This document shows, piece after piece, positions 1-5,289 of a stretch of DNA of 11,768 bases. Source of the DNA: Betaproteobacteria bacterium (GTDB taxonomy: Bacteria; Pseudomonadota; Gammaproteobacteria; Burkholderiales; SG8-39); NCBI GenBank assembly GCA_005884335.1, contig VBCJ01000019.1:1-11768 (forward strand), written 5' to 3'. How positions within the stretch are numbered: the first letter of the stretch is position 1; each line of letters begins with the position of its first letter. A model generated the notes under the pieces. The model saw only the letters and a list, made by a program, of their open reading frames with translations, was not told the origin of the DNA and ran no database searches. The position numbers and the translations under genes were made by a program.

Positions 1-1070
1 CGCGACGACGACGGGAACATCGCCACGCCGAGGCGGTTTGCCAACGCCTGGAGCTCGTCGTAGATCGCGGGTGGAATCGGGATGCCGTCGCGGCTGCGAC
101 TCTCGGATGTGCGGCGGCCGCGCTCGCCGGGCATGAGGATTTCCCCTGCCTCCGGATCGACGGGCAGGGATTTCAGCGCTTTCACTAGACGGTCGACTTC
201 GCGCCTGAAATTCTCCGGGTCTCCGAACTGCGCCAGGTCGATCGCCATGACGAAGCCGTTTTGGCGGTGCCGGCGCCCTTCGGGGGTGCCTTCGAGAGAC
301 TCGGCGAGCAGGGGGTTGGCCGCGACGAGGCTCGTGATGCATTCGATCATCAGAGACAGGCCCGAGCCCTTGGGGCCGGCCATCGGCAATGGAATCCGCG
401 CGGCCTGGGGGTCGGTCGTCGGGTTGCCGTCCTTGTCGAGGGCCCAGCCCTCGGGTATCCGTTCGCCCGTTCTCTTCGCCTGGTTCAGCTTTCCCATCGA
501 AACGACGCTCGTCGCCATGTCGAGCACGACGGGCTCTGCTCCCGGGACCGCAATCGAGATGGGGCTGGTGGATACGCCCGCTGCACGCGTGCCGTGATAG
601 GCGACATTGGGCCAGGACGCGGCGAGCGCGATCGCGGCCATTCCCTCGCGAGCGGCGGCGAGCGTGTAGTAGCCGAGCGCCGCGGTGTGCGTGGTCGCCC
701 GGACCAGCGCGAGCCCTACGCCGGCGTCACGGGCCTTGCGCAAGGCCTCGGCGGTTGCGCGCGTCATCGCGACCGGCCCCGCGGCGCGATCGGCTTCGAT
801 CAGGACGGAGGCGGCCGTCTCGGTGCGGACCGCCATCGCGGGCCTCGGGTTCATGTCGCCGGTTTCGATCAGATCGACGTAGCGCGGGACCCTCATGACG
901 CCGTGCGTGTCCACGCCCCGCAGATTCGCCCAGACGAGGACTTCGGCGACGACCGCCGCATCGGCTTTGGGCATGCCGGCCCGCGCGAAGACGTCCGTCG
1001 CGAAGCGCTTGAGCGCCTCGGCCGGGGCGGTCGGCGCCGCCCGGCCGGCGCGCAATTGCGTCTTGCTCAT
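1..1070 (-). CDS. Ldh2-family malate/L-lactate-type dehydrogenase (3' end cut by window)
   Basis: This is an NAD(P)-dependent 2-hydroxyacid oxidoreductase of the Ldh2/MDG fold (malate, L-lactate, ureidoglycolate and related dehydrogenases), expected to be cytosolic. It reads on the minus strand from ATG at 1070 and is open to the window edge, giving 356 codons. Family members are about 340-360 residues, so only the last few residues are probably missing. The N-terminal family signature is visible as LRGVDTHGV, with Asp54 and the putative catalytic His56. Further family-like segments are VLDMATSVVS and the Gly/Lys-containing AGPKGSGLSLMIE, which normally contacts the cofactor. The start lies 8 nt after the stop of the upstream hydrolase, so the two are probably co-transcribed. 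The substrate cannot be read from the sequence; lactate, malate and sulfolactate are all possible. The family call is firm and the exact activity is open. Confidence 0.9.
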   Translation of the reverse strand, partial: MSKTQLRAGRAAPTAPAEALKRFATDVFARAGMPKADAAVVAEVLVWANLRGVDTHGVMRVPRYVDLIETGDMNPRPAMAVRTETAASVLIEADRAAGPVAMTRATAEALRKARDAGVGLALVRATTHTAALGYYTLAAAREGMAAIALAASWPNVAYHGTRAAGVSTSPISIAVPGAEPVVLDMATSVVSMGKLNQAKRTGERIPEGWALDKDGNPTTDPQAARIPLPMAGPKGSGLSLMIECITSLVAANPLLAESLEGTPEGRRHRQNGFVMAIDLAQFGDPENFRREVDRLVKALKSLPVDPEAGEILMPGERGRRTSESRSRDGIPIPPAIYDELQALANRLGVAMFPSSS

Positions 1071-1078
1071 TTTCCGGA

Positions 1079-1945
1079 TCAGACCCGCGCGGGAAAATAT
1101 TTGGCGAGCCAATTGCGCACGAGGTCGACCACCAGCGTGTTCCCTTCCGAGAACATGAAATGGTCGACGTCGGCGATGAGATGGAGATCGGTCGGCTTTC
1201 CCGCGCGCTGGAAAAGCTCGACCGACTGCTCGGTCGGCGTCACCGAGTCGTTCGCCGAATGCAGCAGAAGGAGCGGCCGCGGCGCGATCCGCCCGACGAC
1301 GTCGTTGGCATTGAACGCGTACATGGTTTCCACCACCTCGAAAGGAAACTCCATGATCGAGCCCGGCGCGAGGTTGCCGCGCAGGCGCGGCGGAATGGGA
1401 ACGATGTCGTAGCGCGGCACCATCATCGGCTTGCCGGCGCGCTTCCGGCGCCTTCCCTCTTTCATCATGGCGCTGAACTTCTTCCAGGCGCGGGGCGAAG
1501 CGTGCTGCCTGCGGAATTTCTTCGCGCCGTCGCCCCAGCCGCCTGAGGAAATGCAGGCGGCGACCCTCCGGTCGACCCCTGCCGCGTATACCGCGACCGC
1601 GGCGCCAAAACTCTGCCCGACTACGCCGATGCGCTTTGATTCGATCTCCGGACGGATGGCCAGGAAGGACAGCGCGTTCCTCGTGTCTTTGACCTGCTCC
1701 TTGCAGATGACGCGTCCGCGCTCGCCTTCGCTTTCGCCGCAGCCGCGGAAGTCGAACCGCAGCGCGGCGTAGCCGAGGGCGGCGAGCATTTTCGCAACCG
1801 TCGTACCGCCGCCGCCGTCCTTGTTGCTGCCGAATCCATGCAGGACGAGAAAGCCAGCGCGCCGCTCCGGCCCGCGCGACTCGGGAAGGTGAAGCACGCC
1901 CGCAAGCTTCAGTCCGTCGGATGCGAAGCTGACCCGTTCTTCCAT
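1079..1945 (-). CDS. alpha/beta hydrolase (serine esterase/peptidase type)
   Basis: This is a complete 288-residue serine hydrolase of the alpha/beta-hydrolase superfamily, resembling the dipeptidyl-aminopeptidase/acylaminoacyl-peptidase-like esterases. The oxyanion loop is HGFG (36-39). The nucleophile elbow is GQSFG with Ser112. The acid is probably Asp233 in ANDSVTP, and the base is His262 in DVDHFMF. The FDFRGCGESEG segment (64-74) is typical of the core fold. A basic stretch at 163-172 sits in the cap region. No signal peptide is seen, so a cytosolic location is expected. The ATG at 1945 is supported by a GGGAGG ribosome-binding site at 1955-1960, 9 nt upstream. It is the first gene of a likely two-gene operon with the Ldh2 dehydrogenase. 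The substrate is unknown; cleavage of a carboxylic ester that feeds a hydroxyacid to the dehydrogenase is only an inference from context. Confidence 0.9.
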   Translation of the reverse strand: MEERVSFASDGLKLAGVLHLPESRGPERRAGFLVLHGFGSNKDGGGGTTVAKMLAALGYAALRFDFRGCGESEGERGRVICKEQVKDTRNALSFLAIRPEIESKRIGVVGQSFGAAVAVYAAGVDRRVAACISSGGWGDGAKKFRRQHASPRAWKKFSAMMKEGRRRKRAGKPMMVPRYDIVPIPPRLRGNLAPGSIMEFPFEVVETMYAFNANDVVGRIAPRPLLLLHSANDSVTPTEQSVELFQRAGKPTDLHLIADVDHFMFSEGNTLVVDLVRNWLAKYFPARV

Positions 1946-1974
1946 TCTTCCGATCCTCCCCTGCGAGCCGGCTA

Positions 1975-1980
1975 ATTATA
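1975..1980 (-). promoter_or_regulatory. candidate -10 element for the hydrolase/dehydrogenase operon
   Basis: The minus strand carries a perfect TATAAT here, 29 nt upstream of the hydrolase ATG. No good -35 is present: the best is TTGGCG at 1995-2000, with a short 14-nt spacer. On the plus strand TAGAAT at 2003-2008 could serve the divergent amidohydrolase, also without a clear -35. The 84-nt gap between the divergent genes must hold both promoters. Confidence 0.35.
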
Positions 1981-2029
1981 AGTGCGGTGGTCCTCGCCAA
2001 GGTAGAATCTCGGGAAAAAAGGAGCCGCA

Positions 2030-3025
2030 ATGAGCCGCTACGCACCGATCGACGTCCACGCGCACTATTTTCCGCAAAGCTTCCTCGATCTGATCGCCAA
2101 GCACGGCCCCAGCCACGGCTTCGAGTACAAAATAGTCGAGGGCAAAGGTCCGCAGTTCAAGCACGGCCATCTCATAACCGGGCCGGTCGGTCCCAAATTT
2201 GTCGACCTGGACGCCCGGCTCGAAGCGATGGATGAACAAGGCGTCGAGGTCCACGCTCTGTCACTGTCACAACCGATGGTGTATTGGGCCGACGGGGAGC
2301 TGGCCCAGGGCATCAGCGAAAGCTACAACGACGCGCTCGCGCGGGCGCACGAGCGGCATCCGAAGCGGCTCGTCGGGCTCGCGACGCTGCCGATGCACGA
2401 GCCCGCGCTCGCGGTGAAGGAGGTCGAGCGCGCCGCGAAGCTGCCGGGCATGCGCGGCTTCTATATTGCCACCCAGATTCGCGGAAAAGACCTGTCCGAC
2501 GCTTCATTTCCGCCTGTCTATGAGCGCATCGAGGCGAGCGGTCTGCCGCTTTTTTTGCATCCGGTCGAGGTGATCGGGCACCAGCGCCTGGGTGCGTATT
2601 ACCTCACCAACCTGCTCGGCAACCCTTTCGAGTCGGCGATCGCCGCTGCGCACCTCATCTTCGGGGGCGTGCTCGACAGGTTTCCCAGGCTCGTCGTCTG
2701 CCTTCCCCACGCGGGCGGCGCGTTTCCGTGGCTCGTGGGCCGGCTCAACCGGGGCTGGGAAAAGCGCGCCGACCTGAAGCACGTCAAGCACGCGCCGCTC
2801 GAGTACCTGCGCCGCTTCTACTACGACACGGTCGGCTACTCCGACCACGTGCTCGAATATCTGGTCAAGGTGATCGGTGCCGACCGGGTCCTGATGGGGA
2901 GCGACTATTGTTTTCCCATTGCCTACGAGCGGCCGGTCGAGACCGTGACGGCCCATCTTCTCCTTGACGACGAGCAGAAGCGGAAAATCGTCGAAGACAA
3001 TGCTCGGCGCCTGCTCAGAATCTAG
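2030..3025 (+). CDS. metal-dependent amidohydrolase of the ACMSD family
   Basis: This is a 331-residue TIM-barrel protein of the amidohydrolase-2 family, which contains decarboxylases (ACMSD, gamma-resorcylate, 5-carboxyvanillate) and hydrolases. The expected zinc ligands are present: His10 and His12 in DVHAH, His177 in LFLHP, His227 in LPHAGG, and Asp292 in GSDYCFP. As recalled, the well-studied Pseudomonas ACMSD has these ligands at nearly identical positions (9, 11, 177, 228, 294), so the barrel is intact and full length. Arg238 in VGRLNR appears to match the substrate arginine of ACMSD near 239. The other arginine, near 51, has no counterpart: the local sequence is HLITGPVG. It is therefore probably not ACMSD itself. 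The ATG at 2030 has an AGGAG site at 2020-2024. It is divergent from the hydrolase/dehydrogenase operon, which suggests a shared catabolic role. The substrate is unknown. Confidence 0.92.
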   Translation: MSRYAPIDVHAHYFPQSFLDLIAKHGPSHGFEYKIVEGKGPQFKHGHLITGPVGPKFVDLDARLEAMDEQGVEVHALSLSQPMVYWADGELAQGISESYNDALARAHERHPKRLVGLATLPMHEPALAVKEVERAAKLPGMRGFYIATQIRGKDLSDASFPPVYERIEASGLPLFLHPVEVIGHQRLGAYYLTNLLGNPFESAIAAAHLIFGGVLDRFPRLVVCLPHAGGAFPWLVGRLNRGWEKRADLKHVKHAPLEYLRRFYYDTVGYSDHVLEYLVKVIGADRVLMGSDYCFPIAYERPVETVTAHLLLDDEQKRKIVEDNARRLLRI

Positions 3026-3035
3026 CTTAGCGCCG
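3005..3035. terminator. stem-loop at the amidohydrolase/DUF2905 convergent junction
   Basis: CGGCGC (3005-3010) pairs with GCGCCG (3030-3035). The loop holds the amidohydrolase stop (TAG 3023-3025) and the DUF2905 stop (3027-3029 on the minus strand). It could act as a weak bidirectional terminator, but no T-run follows on either strand and the loop is 19 nt. Confidence 0.35.
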
Positions 3036-3227
3036 GAAGATCCATATAAGGATGCTGACGACCACCGATATGACGAGGCAGGTCATCAGGGGAAAGTAGA
3101 GGCTGAATCCGTCGCGCCGCACCACGATGTCTCCCGGCAGCCTGCCCAGACCCAGTTTCGACATCAGCGGCCACAGCAATCCCGCGGCTACGAGGATGAG
3201 ACCGACGGTGATCAGCCACTTGGACAC
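3027..3227 (-). CDS. DUF2905 family small membrane protein
   Basis: This is a 66-residue protein of the DUF2905 family, whose function is not known. Two hydrophobic segments (about 4-20 and 46-64) should span the inner membrane. They flank a short loop with the family's conserved GRLPGDI motif (28-34). The length and basic C-terminal end (IFRR) fit the family. The start is GTG at 3227, supported by a GGAGGC ribosome-binding site at 3235-3240. Its stop lies 1 nt from the stop of the converging amidohydrolase. It faces away from the small ORF and methyltransferase unit, with a 157-nt divergent gap between them. Nothing in the context suggests a role. Confidence 0.88.
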   Translation of the reverse strand: MSKWLITVGLILVAAGLLWPLMSKLGLGRLPGDIVVRRDGFSLYFPLMTCLVISVVVSILIWIFRR

Positions 3228-3270
3228 GGGTGTCGCCTCCGCCTCGACCCCAATTGGGCCGGAATCTGCC

Positions 3271-3278
3271 AGTATAAT
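3271..3278. promoter_or_regulatory. AT island with -10-like boxes on both strands
   Basis: The plus strand reads TATAAT at 3273-3278 and the minus strand reads TATACT at 3276-3271. Both point at starts of divergent genes: the small ORF at 3385 and DUF2905 at 3227. Neither has a recognisable -35 at normal spacing. A divergent promoter is plausible because this is the only AT-rich spot in the gap. Confidence 0.3.
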
Positions 3279-3323
3279 TGCACCGCGTCTGAATGGAAGC
3301 CTTGGCGGCGGCGTTGGCGCGTC

Positions 3324-3366
3324 GCTCGCAAGCGAGCTTGCCGTTCGACCGGCCCGATGGGCCTTT
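3324..3366 (+). repeat. overlapping inverted repeats in the leader of the small ORF
   Basis: Three short dyads lie just upstream of the small ORF's ribosome-binding site. GCTCGC/GCGAGC (3324-3337) and GCAAGC/GCTTGC (3328-3341) share bases and cannot form together. A separate stem GGCCC-GAT-GGGCC (3351-3363) is followed by TTT and then directly by the AAGGAGGA site at 3368-3375. The arrangement could modulate translation or transcription of the downstream unit, or could be chance in GC-rich DNA. Confidence 0.4.
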
Positions 3367-3384
3367 CAAGGAGGAAGCACAATC

Positions 3385-3507
3385 ATGAACAGAGTTGCAT
3401 TGGTGTCAATTGCCGGAGCGTTTGCGCTCGTGAGCGCCGCCGCCGACGGCAAGATCACAACCGGCCGCGTGGCGGTGAGCAAGGACGGAGTCAAGCCGCC
3501 GCAATAG
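3385..3507 (+). CDS. 40-residue unrecognised small protein, possibly exported
   Basis: ATG at 3385 is preceded by a near-ideal AAGGAGGA ribosome-binding site (3368-3375, 9 nt spacing), the strongest in the window. The reading frame encodes 40 residues and stops at TAG 3505-3507. The N-terminus is MNR followed by a hydrophobic stretch to about residue 18 and an Ala-rich SAAAD segment, resembling a Sec signal peptide cleaved near residue 20. The remainder is a short polar peptide (DGKITTGRV..., ending in KPPQ). It ends 2 nt before the likely GTG start of the methyltransferase, so it may be translationally coupled to it or act as a leader peptide. I do not recognise a family. It could be the remaining 5' end of a decayed secreted protein. 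The good start signal makes translation likely; a function is not shown. Confidence 0.5.
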   Translation: MNRVALVSIAGAFALVSAAADGKITTGRVAVSKDGVKPPQ

Positions 3508-3509
3508 AC

Positions 3510-4256
3510 GTGGACGCTGAATTGCTTATCCGGGCGGTCGTTCTTGCCAGCGCCGCGTCGCTCGCGGCTTGCGCCGGCATGGGTAAGAGCGAAAACGTCG
3601 ACTACCGCGCCATCGTGGCGAGCCCGGACCGATCCGAGGCCGACCGTCAGACCGATCAGAGAAGAAATCCGGAGCTGTTGCTCGCGTTCACCGGCGTGCG
3701 GCCGGGCATGAGAGTGCTCGATATGGGAGCGGGCGGAGGCTATTCGACCGAGCTGCTCGCCCGCGCGGTCGGTTCCCACGGAACGGTCTATGCGCAGGAC
3801 TCCCAGGCGGTTTCGCCGAGAGCGGCGGAACGCTTTGACGAGCGTGCGAAAACCTCTGCGATGCGAAACGTCGTACGCGTGCTGCGAGCCTATGACGATC
3901 CAGTCCCTTCCGGCGTGCGCGATCTCGATCTGATCACCTTCTTTTTTGCCTATCACGACACGGCGTTCATGAATGTCGACCGCGCAAGGATGAATCGCGG
4001 CCTGTTCGAGGCGCTCAAACCGGGCGGTGTGCTGGTGATCGCCGACCATTCGTCTCAGGCGGGCGCAGGCATAAGCGTCGCGAAATCCTTGCATCGCATT
4101 GAAGAGGCGACGTTGCGGCGGGAAATCGAGGCGGCGGGATTCAGGCTTGCGGCGGAAGCGGATTTCCTCCGCCATCCCGAGGATCCGCGCGATTCGATCG
4201 TATTTCGTCCTAAGGTGCCGGTAGACGAATTCGTATTGAAGTTCGTCCGGCCCTGA
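3510..4256 (+). CDS. SAM-dependent methyltransferase-like lipoprotein (COG4798 type)
   Basis: This is a 248-residue class I methyltransferase-fold protein resembling the 'predicted methyltransferase' group COG4798. Motif I is VLDMGAGGGYS (69-79), the expected SAM-binding loop. Later segments include LITFFFAYHD, and LKPGGVLVIADHS, the usual motif near strand 5. The N-terminus carries a hydrophobic segment ending in the lipobox SLAAC with Cys21, followed by Ala, so the protein appears to be exported and lipid-anchored. Two starts are possible: GTG at 3510, 2 nt after the small ORF stop, or TTG at 3522, which gives a compact signal peptide (LIRAVVLASAASLAA before Cys). Neither has a strong ribosome-binding site, which favours coupling to the small ORF. 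A SAM-binding domain outside the cytoplasm is odd because SAM is not known to be available there. The substrate is unknown. The reading frame is open much further upstream but only antisense to DUF2905. Confidence 0.82.
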   Translation: MDAELLIRAVVLASAASLAACAGMGKSENVDYRAIVASPDRSEADRQTDQRRNPELLLAFTGVRPGMRVLDMGAGGGYSTELLARAVGSHGTVYAQDSQAVSPRAAERFDERAKTSAMRNVVRVLRAYDDPVPSGVRDLDLITFFFAYHDTAFMNVDRARMNRGLFEALKPGGVLVIADHSSQAGAGISVAKSLHRIEEATLRREIEAAGFRLAAEADFLRHPEDPRDSIVFRPKVPVDEFVLKFVRP

Positions 4257-4281
4257 TTTGGCAGGGCGGCCGGCAGCGTTC

Positions 4282-4324
4282 CAAGACTTCGGTCTTGACG
4301 GTCGGCGTCATGGCCGTCGCTTTT
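4282..4324 (+). terminator. tandem-hairpin terminator after the methyltransferase
   Basis: CAAGAC-TTCG-GTCTTG (4282-4297) is a perfect 6-bp stem closed by a very stable UUCG tetraloop, 25 nt after the methyltransferase stop. A second stem abuts it: GACGG (4297-4301) with CCGTC (4314-4318), extendable inward through GU pairs. It is followed by TTTT at 4321-4324. Together they look like an intrinsic terminator that separates this unit from the bactofilin. Confidence 0.55.
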
Positions 4325-4379
4325 CCACGACGTGCCACTTCCATTGTAAACAGCCGCTTAAGAACCGCGCTCGAAGTCG

Positions 4380-4414
4380 CGTCGCTCGAGGGCGACGACG
4401 GACTGCGATCAGTC
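4380..4414. repeat. two dyads upstream of the sigma-54 promoter (candidate enhancer sites)
   Basis: CGTCGC-N6-GCGACG (4380-4397) and GACTG-CGAT-CAGTC (4401-4414) are perfect short inverted repeats. They are centred about 98 and 79 nt upstream of the transcription start implied by the sigma-54 site at 4461-4476. Activators of sigma-54 promoters usually bind dyads at about this distance. Binding is inferred, and the two differ in sequence, so at most one may be real. Confidence 0.35.
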
Positions 4415-4460
4415 GCGCCCCGCTTCCGGCAATCGCATGATTTTGCACGTGAGTTGCGTC

Positions 4461-4476
4461 TGGCATGCGCATTGCT
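4461..4476 (+). promoter_or_regulatory. sigma-54 (RpoN) -24/-12 promoter for the bactofilin
   Basis: The sequence reads TGGCATG-CGCA-TTGCT. It matches the TGGCACG-N4-TTGCW consensus at all fixed positions but one (T for C), with GG and GC exactly 10 nt apart. It lies 77 nt upstream of the bactofilin ATG. Transcription would start near 4487, leaving a leader of about 67 nt with the AGAGGAG ribosome-binding site near its end. No sigma-70-like pair with proper spacing was found in this gap, and a terminator-like structure lies upstream. Confidence 0.6.
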
Positions 4477-4553
4477 AAAGGTAATACGTTTTGGGTCGCG
4501 GATTTTCATCGTGAATGATCGGTCACAGCCCGAGAAAGGGAAGAGGAGCGCCT

Positions 4554-5273
4554 ATGCTGGACAATTTTCGCAGGAGAGATCTTCCGCAGTCCGCGCGCGG
4601 GCAGTCGCCGTACAGCAGCCGGCTGCAGGAAGCGTTGAGTACGGCCGGTGACGAATCCGCAAAGGCGGAGGCCTTCGGGAGCGAAGCGCCGAAGGCCGAC
4701 TTGCGCGGTGATCCGGAACCCTCCCGATCCGGCCGTGAAAGCGTGAGCAAGCTGATCGTCGGTCCGGACATCAAGCTGAAGGGCGCCGAGATCACCGACT
4801 GCGACACGCTGGTGGTCGAAGGTCGCGTGGAGGCTTCGATGGACAGCCGCGTCATCCAGATCGCCGAGCACGGCGTTTTCGTGGGCAAGGCGGGCATCGA
4901 CGTCGCTGAAATCCGCGGGCGCTTCGAGGGCGAGCTGACCGCGCGAAAGCAATTGGTCATTCGCGCCACGGGAAAAGTGTCGGGCAAGGTCCGCTACGGG
5001 AAAGTCGCAATCGAGGAAGGCGGCGAGATCTCCGGCGACATCGCGGCGCTCGCCGAGACGAAAAGCGCGGGCGTCGCTCGCGCAGCCGATTCGGCCCGTA
5101 GCCCCGCCGCAACCCCTGCGGCGCCCGCGCTGGCCCAGGCGGGCGCACAGCCGCTGCCGAGCAAGCCGGCATGGACGTCGCAAACGGGCACGCCGCCGCA
5201 AAGCAAGCCGGCAGGGGCATCCCAAGGGGGGGCGCAGCCGCAGCCAAACAAACCGGCAGCCCCGTCGCACTGA
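4554..5273 (+). CDS. bactofilin (polymer-forming cytoskeletal protein)
   Basis: This is a 239-residue bactofilin (DUF583 fold). Bactofilins polymerise without nucleotide into filaments, usually at the inner face of the membrane, and scaffold cell-envelope or appendage functions. The beta-helical core spans about 64-166, seen as a run of short turns with repeated Gly and alternating hydrophobics (for example SKLIVGPDIKLKG, LVVEGRVEA, ELTARKQLVIRATGKVSGKV, EGGEISGDI). The N-terminal tail is polar and charged. The C-terminal tail (about 167-239) is Ala/Pro-rich and ends in three imperfect repeats. The start is ATG at 4554, because AGAGGAG lies 5 nt upstream at 4542-4548. An in-frame ATG at 4515 lacks such a site. 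A sigma-54-like promoter precedes it, so regulation by an enhancer-binding protein is likely. No M23 peptidase or other common bactofilin partner is adjacent. The family call is firm; its cell process is unknown. Confidence 0.93.
   Translation: MLDNFRRRDLPQSARGQSPYSSRLQEALSTAGDESAKAEAFGSEAPKADLRGDPEPSRSGRESVSKLIVGPDIKLKGAEITDCDTLVVEGRVEASMDSRVIQIAEHGVFVGKAGIDVAEIRGRFEGELTARKQLVIRATGKVSGKVRYGKVAIEEGGEISGDIAALAETKSAGVARAADSARSPAATPAAPALAQAGAQPLPSKPAWTSQTGTPPQSKPAGASQGGAQPQPNKPAAPSH
5139..5270 (+). repeat. three tandem Pro/Gln/Ser-rich repeats in the bactofilin tail
   Basis: Units of about 45, 42 and 45 nt encode AGAQPLPSKPAWTSQ, TGTPPQSKPAGASQ and GGAQPQPNKPAAPSH. Each has a P-x-(S/N)KPA core. 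The repeats form the extreme C-terminus of the bactofilin and are likely to be a disordered linker or partner-binding tail. Confidence 0.75.
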
Positions 5274-5289
5274 GCTTCTCAGCTGCCGG
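5253..5289. terminator. stem-loop shared by the convergent bactofilin and deacetylase 3' ends
   Basis: CCGGCAGC (5253-5260) pairs perfectly with GCTGCCGG (5282-5289). A smaller inner stem TGAG/CTCA (5271-5274, 5278-5281) holds both stop codons, TGA 5271-5273 on plus and TCA 5279-5281 for the minus gene. It is a plausible bidirectional terminator, although no T-run follows. Confidence 0.5.

Noticed and set aside
261..1412. A 383-codon plus-strand open frame
   Set aside because: It lies antisense to the Ldh2 dehydrogenase and the alpha/beta hydrolase, whose catalytic motifs are intact on the minus strand. Its translation is low-complexity and Arg/Gly-rich.
2964..3509. A long N-terminal extension of the methyltransferase frame
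   Set aside because: It would run antisense through DUF2905 and place a lipoprotein signal in the middle of the protein. The GTG/TTG starts at 3510/3522 fit the lipobox.
3366..4175. A 269-codon minus-strand frame antisense to the small ORF and methyltransferase
   Set aside because: The methyltransferase motifs are in the plus frame, and the antisense frame has no domain.
4515..4553. An upstream in-frame ATG for the bactofilin
   Set aside because: The ATG at 4554 has AGAGGAG 5 nt upstream, while 4515 has no comparable site. The extra 13 residues would contain the ribosome-binding site itself.
4210..4651. Open frames on both strands in the gap before the bactofilin (minus 4210-4509, plus 4258-4440 and 4295-4651)
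   Set aside because: They overlap the terminator hairpins and sigma-54 site, lack convincing ribosome sites, and one runs into the bactofilin out of frame. No family is recognisable.
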